Source of the DNA: Pseudoxanthomonas sp. X-1 | GTDB lineage: Bacteria; Pseudomonadota; Gammaproteobacteria; Xanthomonadales; Xanthomonadaceae | Direction of reading: 5' to 3' | Length of the DNA: 64,000 bases | Assembly: GCF_020042665.1 (NCBI RefSeq) | Contig: NZ_CP083376.1 | Location: forward strand, 248,001 to 312,000 | Shown here: one piece after another, positions 36,778-44,896 of the stretch | Numbering within the stretch: position 1 is the first letter of the stretch | Layout of the letters: each line of letters begins with the position of its first letter | Made by a program: the position numbers and the translations under genes | The notes under the pieces: generated by a model | Told to the model about the DNA's origin: nothing | The model's database searches: none | What the model saw: the letters and a program-made list of their open reading frames with translations, nothing else

Positions 36778-37353
36778 TCACCAGATCAGGTCGTCCGGCA
36801 CCTTGAAACGGTCCTGGTCGTAGAAGTCGTCGTCGCCTGCCGGCGCGGCGCTGTCCGCGGAAGACGACGTTTCATCCGCCGCCTTGCGGCCATGGTCGAG
36901 CAGCACGAACGCGGCATCGCGCTCGTAGACCTTCTGCGCGGCGGCGCGCGGGATCAGCTCCACGCCCTCGCCATGGCGCACGATCACCAGCGCGCCACTG
37001 GCCAGCTGGGCGCGCAGCGCGGTGTCGACCAGCACGGTGCGGATCGCCTTGCCGTCGTTGAAGCGGTACTCGACCTCGCCGCCGCGCTTGACCTTGTGCG
37101 TGTCCACGATCTGGCGGATCTGCGCCAGCAGCTCCTGGCGCTTGGCCTGCGCATTGCGCTCGGCGGCCAGGGCGCGGTCGCGCTCGGCGCGTTCGGCCTG
37201 CAGCCTGGCGGCATCCACGCGGTCCGCGTCGGCAGGCGGCCTGGCCTGGCCCTTGGCCAGACGCGCCTTGACCTGATCGCGGGCGATCTGGTCGGCCTTG
37301 CCCTTCTTGACCAGGCCGGCTTTGAGCAGCTGCTCCTGCAGGGGATTGCGCAT
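36778..37353 (-). CDS. DUF2058 protein (YaiL type)
   Basis: A 191-residue cytosolic protein: charged N-terminal helix with KKGKADQIARDQVKARLAKGQ, coiled-coil region rich in Glu/Arg/Ala at about 45-75, then the conserved segment VKRGGEVEYRFNDGKAIRTVLVD and an acidic tail. The family includes E. coli YaiL, annotated as nucleoprotein/polynucleotide-associated; its function is unknown. The stop is 12 bases from the converging VOC gene. Confidence 0.9.
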   Translation of the reverse strand: MRNPLQEQLLKAGLVKKGKADQIARDQVKARLAKGQARPPADADRVDAARLQAERAERDRALAAERNAQAKRQELLAQIRQIVDTHKVKRGGEVEYRFNDGKAIRTVLVDTALRAQLASGALVIVRHGEGVELIPRAAAQKVYERDAAFVLLDHGRKAADETSSSADSAAPAGDDDFYDQDRFKVPDDLIW

Positions 37354-37498
37354 GGGTGGAACGTGTCGTCGAACTCGGGTGGGCAGTGTAGCGCCGGGAC
37401 CAAGCGCGCCGCGCGCGAGTGAGCTTCACTGGCCTCAAAGGCCGCGGCGTTCCGCACGCCTTGCGTTGCCCAGGAAGTCGCCGTCAAACCCGTCCACC

Positions 37499-37578
37499 GT
37501 CATTCCCGCGAACGCGGCAATCCAGCGGCTTTCACGCAGAAGCCAACTTCCCGACTACCCGCGTCTGCGGGAACGACG
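37499..37578. repeat. CCCGCGAA-type inverted pair
   Basis: Two facing copies: left arm with ATTCCCGCGAACGCGGCAAT (37502-37521), right arm with CCCGCGTCTGCGGGAACGA (37558-37576), about 36 bases apart. It lies in a 318-base gap between DUF2058 and a lipoprotein gene that holds no other gene I can support. Confidence 0.75.
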
Positions 37579-37671
37579 GAGGTTCGCAGACGCCGCCCGC
37601 TGCGCGCCGGATGGCAGGCAGCCGGTGCGGACCAGGCGATCAGCGGCCGCCGCTTACGACGGCCATGCCGC

Positions 37672-38391
37672 TCAGGGCGCGGCCTGCACGCAGTAGCGGT
37701 TGGACGAGGCGATGCCCGAGGCATCCTCGGCGATGAACTCGATGCGCGCCGGCTCGGTCTTGCCGTGCTTGCCCTGCTTGGCCGGCACCAGTTCGGTGCG
37801 GTAGAGACCGGCGAGGTGGCAGATGCCCTCGATCTCCTGCGTGTTGCCGCGGACGCCGATCCGCAGCGCCTCTTCCGGCGCGCCGGAAGAGGCGACGGTG
37901 AAGGCGTTGCTGTCCTTGTCGTTGCACTTGGGTTCGTGCAGGGACTCCAGGTCGAGCACGACCACCTGGTGGTCTTCCTGCGGCGGCGCGCTGTCGACGA
38001 CGTTGTCGGCGGTGACGGCGGGCTTCCACACCGGGATCGGCGTGCGGCCATCGCCGGCTTTGCAGGTCGGCACGCCGGGCACCAGGTCGCCGACCGAGGC
38101 CATCGCCGGCGGGCCGGACTGCGACGGAACGGGCTGCGGGACATTGTCCTGCGGCGGCAGGGTCGGGGCCGAGGCACCGGGCGCGCCGGGCGCGATCGGG
38201 TTGGCGCCGGCGCTGGAGGCGGTGCAGTTGCCGTTGCTGCAGATCTCGCCCTGTTCGCAATCGGGGTTGGCCTTGCACTCCGCGGGCGCCGGCTCGGACA
38301 CCGGCGGCGGCGCGGTCGGTTCCGGCGTGGCGGCGGGTTGGCAGGCGGCGCACAGCAGGAGCAGCGCCGATGCGGCGACTCGTAACTTCAT
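37672..38391 (-). CDS. Lipoprotein, unknown
   Basis: A 239-residue exported protein. Lipobox LCAAC follows a hydrophobic start (MKLRVAASALLLLCAAC), so Cys19 would be lipidated. A proline-rich linker leads to CKANPDCEQGEICSNGNC, a disulphide-rich dickkopf-like cysteine knot motif, followed by a domain with paired cysteines. I recognise no family; the role is probably in the cell envelope. The ATG at 38391 is used; a GTG lies one codon upstream. Confidence 0.8.
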   Translation of the reverse strand: MKLRVAASALLLLCAACQPAATPEPTAPPPVSEPAPAECKANPDCEQGEICSNGNCTASSAGANPIAPGAPGASAPTLPPQDNVPQPVPSQSGPPAMASVGDLVPGVPTCKAGDGRTPIPVWKPAVTADNVVDSAPPQEDHQVVVLDLESLHEPKCNDKDSNAFTVASSGAPEEALRIGVRGNTQEIEGICHLAGLYRTELVPAKQGKHGKTEPARIEFIAEDASGIASSNRYCVQAAP

Positions 38392-38508
38392 CACGTTCCT
38401 CCACGGCCCGATGCCGCGAGCAAGCGCGCATCATGACCGGGAACGGGATTAAAAAGTTGTTGTGCGGGTGCCGGCGGATGGCAGAGCCGGCAGACGCCGC
38501 CGCGATCG

Positions 38509-39105
38509 CTAGTGCGATCGGTTGCGCTGTTCCAGGTAATGCCGCAGCAGCTGGCGCAGCTCGTCCAGCGCGTCGCGGCTGTCTGGCTGCAACGCCAGGC
38601 TGCCGGCCGCCTTGATCAGCAGCACCACGGCCTCGGCCGCTGCCGGTGCCTGCGCCGCCGGTACGGTGCCGGCCTGCCGCAGGATGTCGCCCACGCCCTG
38701 GCGCATCTGTTCGCGCAGCCGCGCGCGCAGGGCTTCGTCGCCGGTGATCTCCACCAGCACCAGGGCGGCGGTGCGTTCGGCCTTGCGATCCAGGGCCAGG
38801 CCGAGCAGCGCATCGGCCAGCGCGTCGGGCGCCAGCGTCGCGGCACGCGCCTCAAGCTCGGACAGCGCCCGGCGCAGGTCCTCGGTGTAGCGCTCCAGCA
38901 GCGTCGCCACCACCGCGTCGCGGGTGGGGAAGAACCGGTACAGCGAACCGATCGCCGTGCCCGAGCGGGCCGCGATCTCGGTCATGGTGACCGCCGCGCC
39001 GTGGTCGATGAACAGCTGCGTGGCCGCCTCCAGGATCGCCGCGACGCGGTCGCGGCCGCGCTGGCGCTTGGGGGCGACCCCCAGGGTTGACTTTTGCGAG
39101 GGCAT
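38509..39105 (-). CDS. TetR/AcrR-family transcriptional regulator
   Basis: A 198-residue repressor-type regulator with the TetR helix-turn-helix at about 22-66 (RVAAILEAATQLFIDHGAAVTMTEIAARSGTAIGSLYRFFPTRDAV). The C-terminal ligand domain has a TetR_C-like pattern. It is divergent from the isochorismatase-like gene; two TGCGAG...CTCGCA palindromes lie between, one over its own start, so it probably represses both directions. The ATG at 39105 is used; a GTG two codons earlier is in frame. Confidence 0.92.
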   Translation of the reverse strand: MPSQKSTLGVAPKRQRGRDRVAAILEAATQLFIDHGAAVTMTEIAARSGTAIGSLYRFFPTRDAVVATLLERYTEDLRRALSELEARAATLAPDALADALLGLALDRKAERTAALVLVEITGDEALRARLREQMRQGVGDILRQAGTVPAAQAPAAAEAVVLLIKAAGSLALQPDSRDALDELRQLLRHYLEQRNRSH

Positions 39106-39112
39106 CCTCACA
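39095..39112. promoter_or_regulatory. TetR operator O1 (overlaps tetR start)
   Basis: TGCGAGG - GCAT - CCTCACA, an imperfect palindrome with one mismatch, whose arms match O2 at 39121-39140. It covers the TetR start codon region, so binding would block its own expression. Confidence 0.55.
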
Positions 39113-39120
39113 ATTCTCTT

Positions 39121-39140
39121 ATGCGAGTCGATCCTCGCAT
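39121..39140. promoter_or_regulatory. TetR operator O2
   Basis: A perfect palindrome ATGCGAG - TCGATC - CTCGCAT in the divergent region, 47 bases before the isochorismatase-like ATG. A 20-base site with 7-base arms is typical of TetR regulators. The repeat of the same arm in O1 strengthens the call. Confidence 0.7.
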
Positions 39141-39186
39141 TTTAACCCACCCACTTCGTTGTGTCCCCTGTCCCCTGGAGGTCCCC

Positions 39187-39750
39187 ATGTTGACCCTGTC
39201 CCCGCGCCGCACGGCGCTTGTGTTGATCGATCTGCAGCACGGCATCACCGCCATGCCGCTGCAGCCCATCCGTGGCGAGGAAGTCGCGGCCCGCGGCATC
39301 GCCGCCGCCGCCCGCTTCCGCCAGGCCGGCGCGCAGGTCGTGCTGCTCAATGTCGATTTCGGCGCGGACATGGTCGATGCGCCGCGCCAGCCGGTCGACC
39401 GCCCGCTCGGCGGCGGTCCGCTGCCGGCCGACTGGTCGCAACTGCACGACGGCCTGGTCCAGCCCGGCGACCTGCGCGTGACCAAGCGCCAGTGGGGCGC
39501 CTTCACCGGGACCAGCCTGGAGCAGCAGCTGCGCCGCCGCGGCATCGACACCATCGTGCTGGGCGGGATCGCCACCAACTTCGGTGTCGAGTCCACCGCG
39601 CGCCACGCCTGGGAGCTGGGATTCTCCGTGGTCGTCGCGCCGGATCTGTGCGCCAGCGTCTCGGAGGAGCTGCACCGGATGACGCTCGAACACGTGCTGC
39701 CGCGCGTGGCGCGCATCGTCCCCAGCGACGCGCTGCAGCTGCAGGCCTAG
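39187..39750 (+). CDS. Isochorismatase-like hydrolase (variant active site)
   Basis: A 187-residue cysteine-hydrolase-fold protein. Asp15 (VLIDLQHGI) and Lys100 (VTKRQWGAF) of the catalytic triad are in place, but the cysteine position in GGIATNFGVESTAR is glycine (Gly133). True isochorismatases also lack a catalytic cysteine, while nicotinamidases and N-carbamoyl hydrolases need it. The ATG at 39187 is used. Control by the divergent TetR regulator is likely. Confidence 0.9.
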   Translation: MLTLSPRRTALVLIDLQHGITAMPLQPIRGEEVAARGIAAAARFRQAGAQVVLLNVDFGADMVDAPRQPVDRPLGGGPLPADWSQLHDGLVQPGDLRVTKRQWGAFTGTSLEQQLRRRGIDTIVLGGIATNFGVESTARHAWELGFSVVVAPDLCASVSEELHRMTLEHVLPRVARIVPSDALQLQA

Positions 39751-39769
39751 CGGCATCGCGAACGCTGGT

Positions 39770-39806
39770 CCATGGGAGTCGCGCCGGGGAACGCGGCGCC
39801 CCATGG
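39770..39806. repeat. Hairpin after the isochorismatase-like gene
   Basis: An imperfect palindrome with CCATGGG (39770-39776) and CCCCATGG (39799-39806) as arms and an inner GCGCC / GCGGCG stem. No T run follows, so it may be a processing or weak termination hairpin, or chance. It lies in the 216-base gap before the dehydrogenase gene. Confidence 0.4.
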
Positions 39807-39966
39807 CGCGCCTGGGTGAGGTGCGTTGCGGCAGGGCCTGCGGGCCGCAGCGCAATCGCGGCAGCTGGACGTTCCTCCTGGCGGGACGTTTCGGCTCGGC
39901 ATCGCTGGGCGCGGTCGACGGCCAGGCGCAGGATGTGCGGCATCTTCCGGCGAGCGAGCGCGTGCG

Positions 39967-40815
39967 ATGACCGATCCCTTGGCCTTGGTGGCGCCCGGCG
40001 CCATGGGCGCGGCGCTCGGCGCGCGTCTGGTGGCGCACGGCGTGCCGGTGCTCACCGCATTGGAAGGCCGCAGCGCGTCCAGCCAGGCACGCGCCGAGGC
40101 CGCCGGCCTGCGCGCGGTGGCCACCGGCGAGCTGATGCAGGCGCGCTGGTTCCTGTCGGTGGTGCCGCCGGCGCAGGCGATGCCCCTGGCGCGGGCGTTC
40201 GCGGGCTGGTGCCAGGGCGTGGCGCGGCCGCCGGTGTTCGTCGACCTCAATGCGATCAATCCCGACACCGCCGCGCAGGTGCAGGCGGTGATCGAGGTGG
40301 CGGGCGCGCGCTTCGTCGACGGCTGCATCCTCGGCTTCCCGCCCAAGGGCGATGCGCCCGGCCCGACCATTTACGTGTCCGACGATGCGACGGAGCTGGC
40401 CACCCTGCTGGAAACGCATGGTCTGCAGGCCCGCACGCTGCGCGGCGGCGTCGGCGCGGCCAGCGCGCTGAAGATGGCCTACGCCGGGATCAACAAGGGC
40501 GTGGCGCTGCTGGGCGCCGCCATGGCCCTGGCGGCGCAGCGCCACGACGCCGGGGAGGCCCTGCGCGCGGCGCTGGGGCAGACCCATCCCGCGCTGCTGG
40601 CGCAGCTGGACCACGGGCTGCCGGACCTGCTGCCCAAGGCGCGGCGCTGGGCGCCGGAGATGGAGGAGATCGCCGCCTTCATCGGCCCGGATCGGCCCGA
40701 GGCCGCGATCTACACCGCACTGGCCGCGCACTGCCGCGCGCTGGCCGACGACCTGGACGGTGCAGGCGAGGCGGCCGCGGTGCTGCGTGCCTTCCCCGCG
40801 TCGGGCGTGCGCTGA
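39967..40815 (+). CDS. NAD(P)-dependent dehydrogenase, DUF1932 type
   Basis: A 282-residue protein of the 6-phosphogluconate / 3-hydroxyisobutyrate dehydrogenase superfamily. The dinucleotide site is the variant APGAMGAALGARLVAHG, then VVPPAQAM and VDLNAINPDT; the catalytic Lys is in SALKMAYAGINKG, and the C-terminal domain is DUF1932. These enzymes oxidise small hydroxy acids. No partner enzymes adjoin it, so the substrate is unknown. Confidence 0.88.
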   Translation: MTDPLALVAPGAMGAALGARLVAHGVPVLTALEGRSASSQARAEAAGLRAVATGELMQARWFLSVVPPAQAMPLARAFAGWCQGVARPPVFVDLNAINPDTAAQVQAVIEVAGARFVDGCILGFPPKGDAPGPTIYVSDDATELATLLETHGLQARTLRGGVGAASALKMAYAGINKGVALLGAAMALAAQRHDAGEALRAALGQTHPALLAQLDHGLPDLLPKARRWAPEMEEIAAFIGPDRPEAAIYTALAAHCRALADDLDGAGEAAAVLRAFPASGVR

Positions 40816-40825
40816 CGGCGCGGGG

Positions 40826-41215
40826 CTACAGCAGCGCCCACACCAGCTGCAGGATGGCCCACAGCGACACCACCCAGATGGCCGAACGCAGGTAGGGAAT
40901 GCCGATCACGTACACCGGCAGGTAGGCCAGCCGCGACCAGAAGTACAACTGCGCGGCCAGCGCCGTGTGCGGGCTGCTGCGGTCCAGTGCGACCACGGCC
41001 AGCGCCGCGGCGGCGAAGAACGGGAAGGTCTCCAGGAAGTTCGCACTGGCACGCTGTGCCCGCGCGGGCGGGCCGCGCAGTGGTTCGGCCGGGGCGTCGC
41101 GGTTGCCGGCGTTCCAGGCCACGCCGCGCTTGGCGGTGACCAGCGCGGCGGCCAGCAGCACATAGGCCAGGCCCAGCAGGATGGACCAGCCCAGCAGCTT
41201 CAGTTCGATCGGCAT
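40826..41215 (-). CDS. MAPEG-family membrane protein
   Basis: A 129-residue protein with four helices and the MAPEG pattern RAQRASANFLETFPFFAAAAL (about 52-72) followed by FWSRLAYLPVYVIGIPYLRS. The family covers glutathione S-transferase and leukotriene-type enzymes and bacterial members of unknown role. The ATG at 41215 is used. It is convergent with the dehydrogenase gene, 10 bases apart. Confidence 0.92.
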   Translation of the reverse strand: MPIELKLLGWSILLGLAYVLLAAALVTAKRGVAWNAGNRDAPAEPLRGPPARAQRASANFLETFPFFAAAALAVVALDRSSPHTALAAQLYFWSRLAYLPVYVIGIPYLRSAIWVVSLWAILQLVWALL

Positions 41216-41550
41216 GGGGCGACTCGGCGCGTTCGGGAGAGCGGGCAGTGTCCCGCATCGGCATGTGAACGGCCGGCGGCGAGGCGCTGCGGGGCTCGGA
41301 AAGCGGCGCGGCCACGGGGCGCGGCTCCAGCGCACGCGCCCAGGCAGCGCTGGAGCCGCTTGGGGCCGAACTCGCGCTGGTCTGGTCCACGCCGTTGGCC
41401 AGGCGCGCCAGCGGATCAGTGACAAGTCGTCGTGCAGGTCCTGGTCCGCCCGCCCGGGCGCTTCGCGGAACGTGGTCTCCGCACCGCGAAGCGCCACGCC
41501 CAGACACCATGACGCGCCTCAGGGCGACGCGCATGGCAGCATGCGCCCCC

Positions 41551-42648
41551 ATGACACAAAGCCGATTCACCACGGTCCATGCCGCCCTCGGCCTGCTTTG
41601 CGTGCTGCTGGCCGGCTGCGCGACCCAGCCCAAGGCGCCGCAGCGTCACCCTGACGCGGTGCGCGCCGAGATCGTGCGCAAGCTGCCGGCCACGCTGCCC
41701 GACGCGCAGGGCTGGGCCGACGATGTGTACGTGGCGCTGACCGCCCAGGGCATCGAACCCAGTACCGAACACGTGTGCGCGGTGCTGGCGGTGGCCGAGC
41801 AGGAATCCACCTACCAGGCCGATCCGCCGGTGCCCGGGCTGCCGGCGATCGCGCGCGGCGAGATCGACCGCCGCGCGGCGGCGCTGCACGTGCCTGGGCT
41901 GCTGGTCGATGCGGCATTGCGTATCACCTCGCCCGACGGGCGCCGCTATGCCCAACGCCTGGCCGAGGTGCGCACCGAGCGCCAGCTCAGCGAGCTCTAC
42001 GAGGACTTCGTCGGCATGGTGCCGCTGGGCGGCAAGCTGTTCGGCGGGCTCAATCCGGTCCGGACCGGCGGGCCGATGCAGGTGAGCATCGCCTTCGCCC
42101 AGGCGCACACGCGCGGCTATCCGTATCCGCTGGATGCCGGCGTGCGCCACGAGGTGTTCACCCGGCGTGGCGGGCTGTACTTCGGCACCGCGCATCTGCT
42201 GGGCTATCCGGCGCATTACGACGCGCTGCTGTATCGCTTCGCCGATTTCAACGCCGGCTGGTACGCCAGCCGCAACGCCGCCTTCCAGGCCGCCGTCAGC
42301 CGTGCCTCGGGCGTCAAGCTGGCCCTGGACGGCGACCTGCTCCGGCCCGGCGCGGGCATGGACGATCCCGGCGCCACCGAACGCGCGGTGCGCGCCCTTG
42401 GCCCACGCCTGGACATGGACGACGGCCAGATCCGCCGCGCGCTGCAGCAGGGCGATGCGCTGGCGTTCGAGGACACCGCGCTGTACGCGCGCGTGTTCGC
42501 GCTGGGCGACGCGGCGGCCGGGCGGCCGCTGCCGCGTGCCGTGCTGCCCGGCATCCGGCTGGAAAGCCCCAAGATCACCCGTCAGCTGACCACCGCCTGG
42601 TTCGCCGACCGGGTCAATGCGCGCTGGCAGCGGTGCATGCGCCGCTGA
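41551..42648 (+). CDS. DUF1615 lipoprotein
   Basis: A 365-residue lipoprotein with the DUF1615 layout: lipobox LLAGC, then EIVRKLPATLPDAQGWADDVYVAL, VLAVAEQESTYQADPPVPGLP (a lysozyme-like patch with Glu) and GGPMQVSIAFAQAH. The QESTYQ and GPMQVS motifs resemble lytic transglycosylase folds, so a peptidoglycan role is possible. The ATG at 41551 is used over 41533; neither has a clear ribosome site. Confidence 0.88.
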   Translation: MTQSRFTTVHAALGLLCVLLAGCATQPKAPQRHPDAVRAEIVRKLPATLPDAQGWADDVYVALTAQGIEPSTEHVCAVLAVAEQESTYQADPPVPGLPAIARGEIDRRAAALHVPGLLVDAALRITSPDGRRYAQRLAEVRTERQLSELYEDFVGMVPLGGKLFGGLNPVRTGGPMQVSIAFAQAHTRGYPYPLDAGVRHEVFTRRGGLYFGTAHLLGYPAHYDALLYRFADFNAGWYASRNAAFQAAVSRASGVKLALDGDLLRPGAGMDDPGATERAVRALGPRLDMDDGQIRRALQQGDALAFEDTALYARVFALGDAAAGRPLPRAVLPGIRLESPKITRQLTTAWFADRVNARWQRCMRR

Positions 42649-42787
42649 GCTGGTCGCGCCGAGCGGTCAGCGAAAGCGGACAGGCTGCCGCCCGCGTGGC
42701 GGCCGCCCCGCCAGGCGCCCCTATGATGCGGCGTTCCCCTCCGCCATCGCCACGCAGGCGCGCGCCGCGCGCATGCGCAAGCCCGCC

Positions 42788-43018
42788 ATGACCCCGCTTC
42801 CGCCCGCCGTGCCGCCGCAGCTCGATGCCATGCTCCAGGCGCTCGAACAGGCGCTGCCGGCGCTGGTGGCTTCGCATCCGGCACCGGGCGATTTCTGGAA
42901 CGCGTTCATGCAGCGGCTGGACGACATCGAGGCGTGCGCGCCGCCGGAACTGGACCTGACGCCACGACTGAACGCGATGCTGGCCCCGCACGGGATGCGG
43001 ATCGCGCTGGCGGACTGA
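42788..43018 (+). CDS. Small protein, unknown
   Basis: A 76-residue protein (PPQLDAMLQALEQALPALVASHPAP...LAPHGMRIALAD), mainly helical, no membrane segment. I recognise no family. Alternative start at 42773 would add five residues (MRKPA). Spacing and codon use fit coding. Confidence 0.6.
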   Translation: MTPLPPAVPPQLDAMLQALEQALPALVASHPAPGDFWNAFMQRLDDIEACAPPELDLTPRLNAMLAPHGMRIALAD

Positions 43019-43232
43019 GCGCGGCCGGCGCGCCGCCTGGGGCCTGGCCGCGAGGCGGAGCCCGCAGCCTCCCGATGCAGGGGGCAGAAGGCGCTAGGCG
43101 CCTGCGTTCGCGGAAGCGACGGTTGCTCGCGCAAGCCTGCGCGCCTGGCGCATGACCTTCGTCACTGGGCGCGACCGCCGTGCGCGGTGAGCATCGCGGT
43201 CATCGATCCGCAGCGGACACCAGGGCATCCCC

Positions 43233-43469
43233 ATGAGCGCAGGACAGGGTTCGGCAGGCAACGTCATCGCCGCCATCTGCAGTTTCTTCATCCCGGGACT
43301 GGGCCAGCTGTTCCAGGGCCGGTTGATTTCCGCGGTGCTGTGGTTCGTGACCGGCTGCGTGGCCTTCGCCATCACCTGGCTGATCACGCTGTCGCTGCTG
43401 CCCTTCGGCTGGTTCATCATCAGCGTGCTGTCGTGCATCAACGCGGCGGTGTACCGCCGCGCGCCCTGA
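43233..43469 (+). CDS. Small membrane protein, TM2-like
   Basis: A 78-residue protein with two hydrophobic helices: FFIPGLGQLFQGRLISAVLWFV and WLITLSLLPFGWFIISVLSC. The PGLGQ / FQGR pattern is that of short TM2-like proteins. The ATG at 43233 has weak upstream pairing. The stop is 10 bases before the converging panE stop. Confidence 0.8.
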   Translation: MSAGQGSAGNVIAAICSFFIPGLGQLFQGRLISAVLWFVTGCVAFAITWLITLSLLPFGWFIISVLSCINAAVYRRAP

Positions 43470-43479
43470 ATCGGAGCCG

Positions 43480-44373
43480 CTAGCGCGGCGCGGCTTCGAG
43501 CAGCTTCACCAAGCTCCACAGCGTGTGGTTGACCGGCGTGGCGACGCCATGGTGCCGGCCCAGCCGCACGATGGTGCCGTTGAGGTGATCGATCTCGCTG
43601 GGGCGGCCGCGCGCCAGATCCTGCGCGGTGGACGAGCGCTGGCCGGCCATGTTGCGGGCCAGGCCGTACGTGGCGTCCCACAGATCGTCCGGCAGGGCGA
43701 TGGACGCAGCCGCGGCCACCGCCACGCATTCGTCGAAGGCCGCGCGCATCGTGTCCTTGACCTCCGGTACCTGCGCCAGCACGCCGTAGGGCTGCTGCGA
43801 GATGGCCGACAGCGCGTTGTAGCAGCAGTTGATCACCAGCTTGGCCCAGAGCGCCGCGTCCACCTGGTCGGAGACCTCGGTCGGGATGCCCGCCTGCGTC
43901 AATGCCGCGGCCAGCGCGGCGCTGGAGGGGCCTGCGCCGAGCACCAGTTCGCCGCGGCCGTGGTGGCGCACGTGCGCCGGGCCGGCCATCTCGGTGCCGA
44001 CGTAGACCACGGTAGGAATGACGGTGCGCTGCAGCGCCTGCGCCAGACGCGCGGCGTTGTCCACGCCGTTCTGCAGGCTGAGCACCTGGGCCTGCGGCGC
44101 GAGCCAGGGGGCGAGCGCGACGCCGGCCGCCTCGGTGTCGCCGGACTTCACGCAGCACAGCACCAGCTCGGCCTCGGCGGCCGCCGAGGCATCGGTGCTG
44201 GCCTGCAGCGCGACCATGCCGTCGAACCTCGCCGATTCCAGCCGCAGGCCATGCGCCCGTACCGCCTCGACCAGCGGCGCGCGGCCGATCAGCGTCACCG
44301 CATGTCCGGCGCGCGCCAGCATGGCGCCGTAGTAGCAGCCGACCGCGCCGGCCCCCATCACCGCGATCCGCAT
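43480..44373 (-). CDS. 2-dehydropantoate 2-reductase family protein
   Basis: A 297-residue NADPH enzyme of the PanE/ApbA family, which reduces ketopantoate to pantoate for CoA synthesis. The nucleotide site is MGAGAVGCYYGAMLARAG (6-23), with CCVKSGDTEAAG, LQNGVDN and AALWAKLVINCCYNALSA (the catalytic Lys). Bacterial genomes often carry several homologues, some acting on other 2-keto acids; with no other pan genes nearby the panE role is likely but not certain. Confidence 0.87.
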   Translation of the reverse strand: MRIAVMGAGAVGCYYGAMLARAGHAVTLIGRAPLVEAVRAHGLRLESARFDGMVALQASTDASAAAEAELVLCCVKSGDTEAAGVALAPWLAPQAQVLSLQNGVDNAARLAQALQRTVIPTVVYVGTEMAGPAHVRHHGRGELVLGAGPSSAALAAALTQAGIPTEVSDQVDAALWAKLVINCCYNALSAISQQPYGVLAQVPEVKDTMRAAFDECVAVAAAASIALPDDLWDATYGLARNMAGQRSSTAQDLARGRPSEIDHLNGTIVRLGRHHGVATPVNHTLWSLVKLLEAAPR

Positions 44374-44896
44374 CGCGCGGCCTCCTCATCCTGGAAAGCC
44401 ACGGACTTTAGAGCGTGTCAGGGAGCGAGGTAAGAGCGCCTGCCGGAACCCGCTGTTCCCGCGAAGGCTGAGGCCGGTGGCGCCGGCACGCTCATGGTCA
44501 TGCGAAAGTCGCTGAGGTCCCCGCCTTCGCGGCAACGACGAGCGTGGGAGCTGCGGTGGCTCAAGGCGCTTGAGCGCTGGAACACGCGCGATCCGCTCTC
44601 CCTTTCGCCGGAGGCGGGAAGAGGGCCGGGGAGGTGTCGCCGTTGCCGGCGCTTTCGCTTCGTGCCGACTGCAGGCAGGCACAAGCACAAAAGCCCCTTC
44701 TCCAGCCTTCCCCTGCGCCGCGCGCAAAGGGAGCGCTCCCACCTGGATCAAGCCAAACCGCAGGGGCGAGCGGCCGGCGCTACCCACAAGCTGCGCCATC
44801 CGTCACGGTCCGCGCATGGGCACTGGCCCGCTTCCTGTCCGTCGTGTCAGTTTCTCCCGTTCCTGCCCCACGCGGGCGTCATCCGGAGCAAGCCGC
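44374..44896. other. 523-base gap with repeat remains, no gene
   Basis: Between panE and the acyltransferase. Frames are open but look like composition effects. The gap holds a CCCGCGAA-type inverted pair (44455-44537) and, at 44543-44558, GTGGGAGCTGCGGTGGC, a degenerate half of the GTGGGAG REP. The end carries the ribosome site of the acyltransferase (GGAG at 44884-44887). Confidence 0.6.
44455..44537. repeat. CCCGCGAA-type inverted pair
   Basis: Facing copies GTTCCCGCGAAGGC (44455-44468) and CCCCGCCTTCGCGGCAAC (44518-44535), about 49 bases apart: the same family as at 5.0, 37.5 and 46.0 kb. Confidence 0.7.

Noticed and set aside
39770..39806. Hairpin as a rho-independent terminator
   Set aside because: No T run follows the stem on either strand, so it was listed only as a hairpin.
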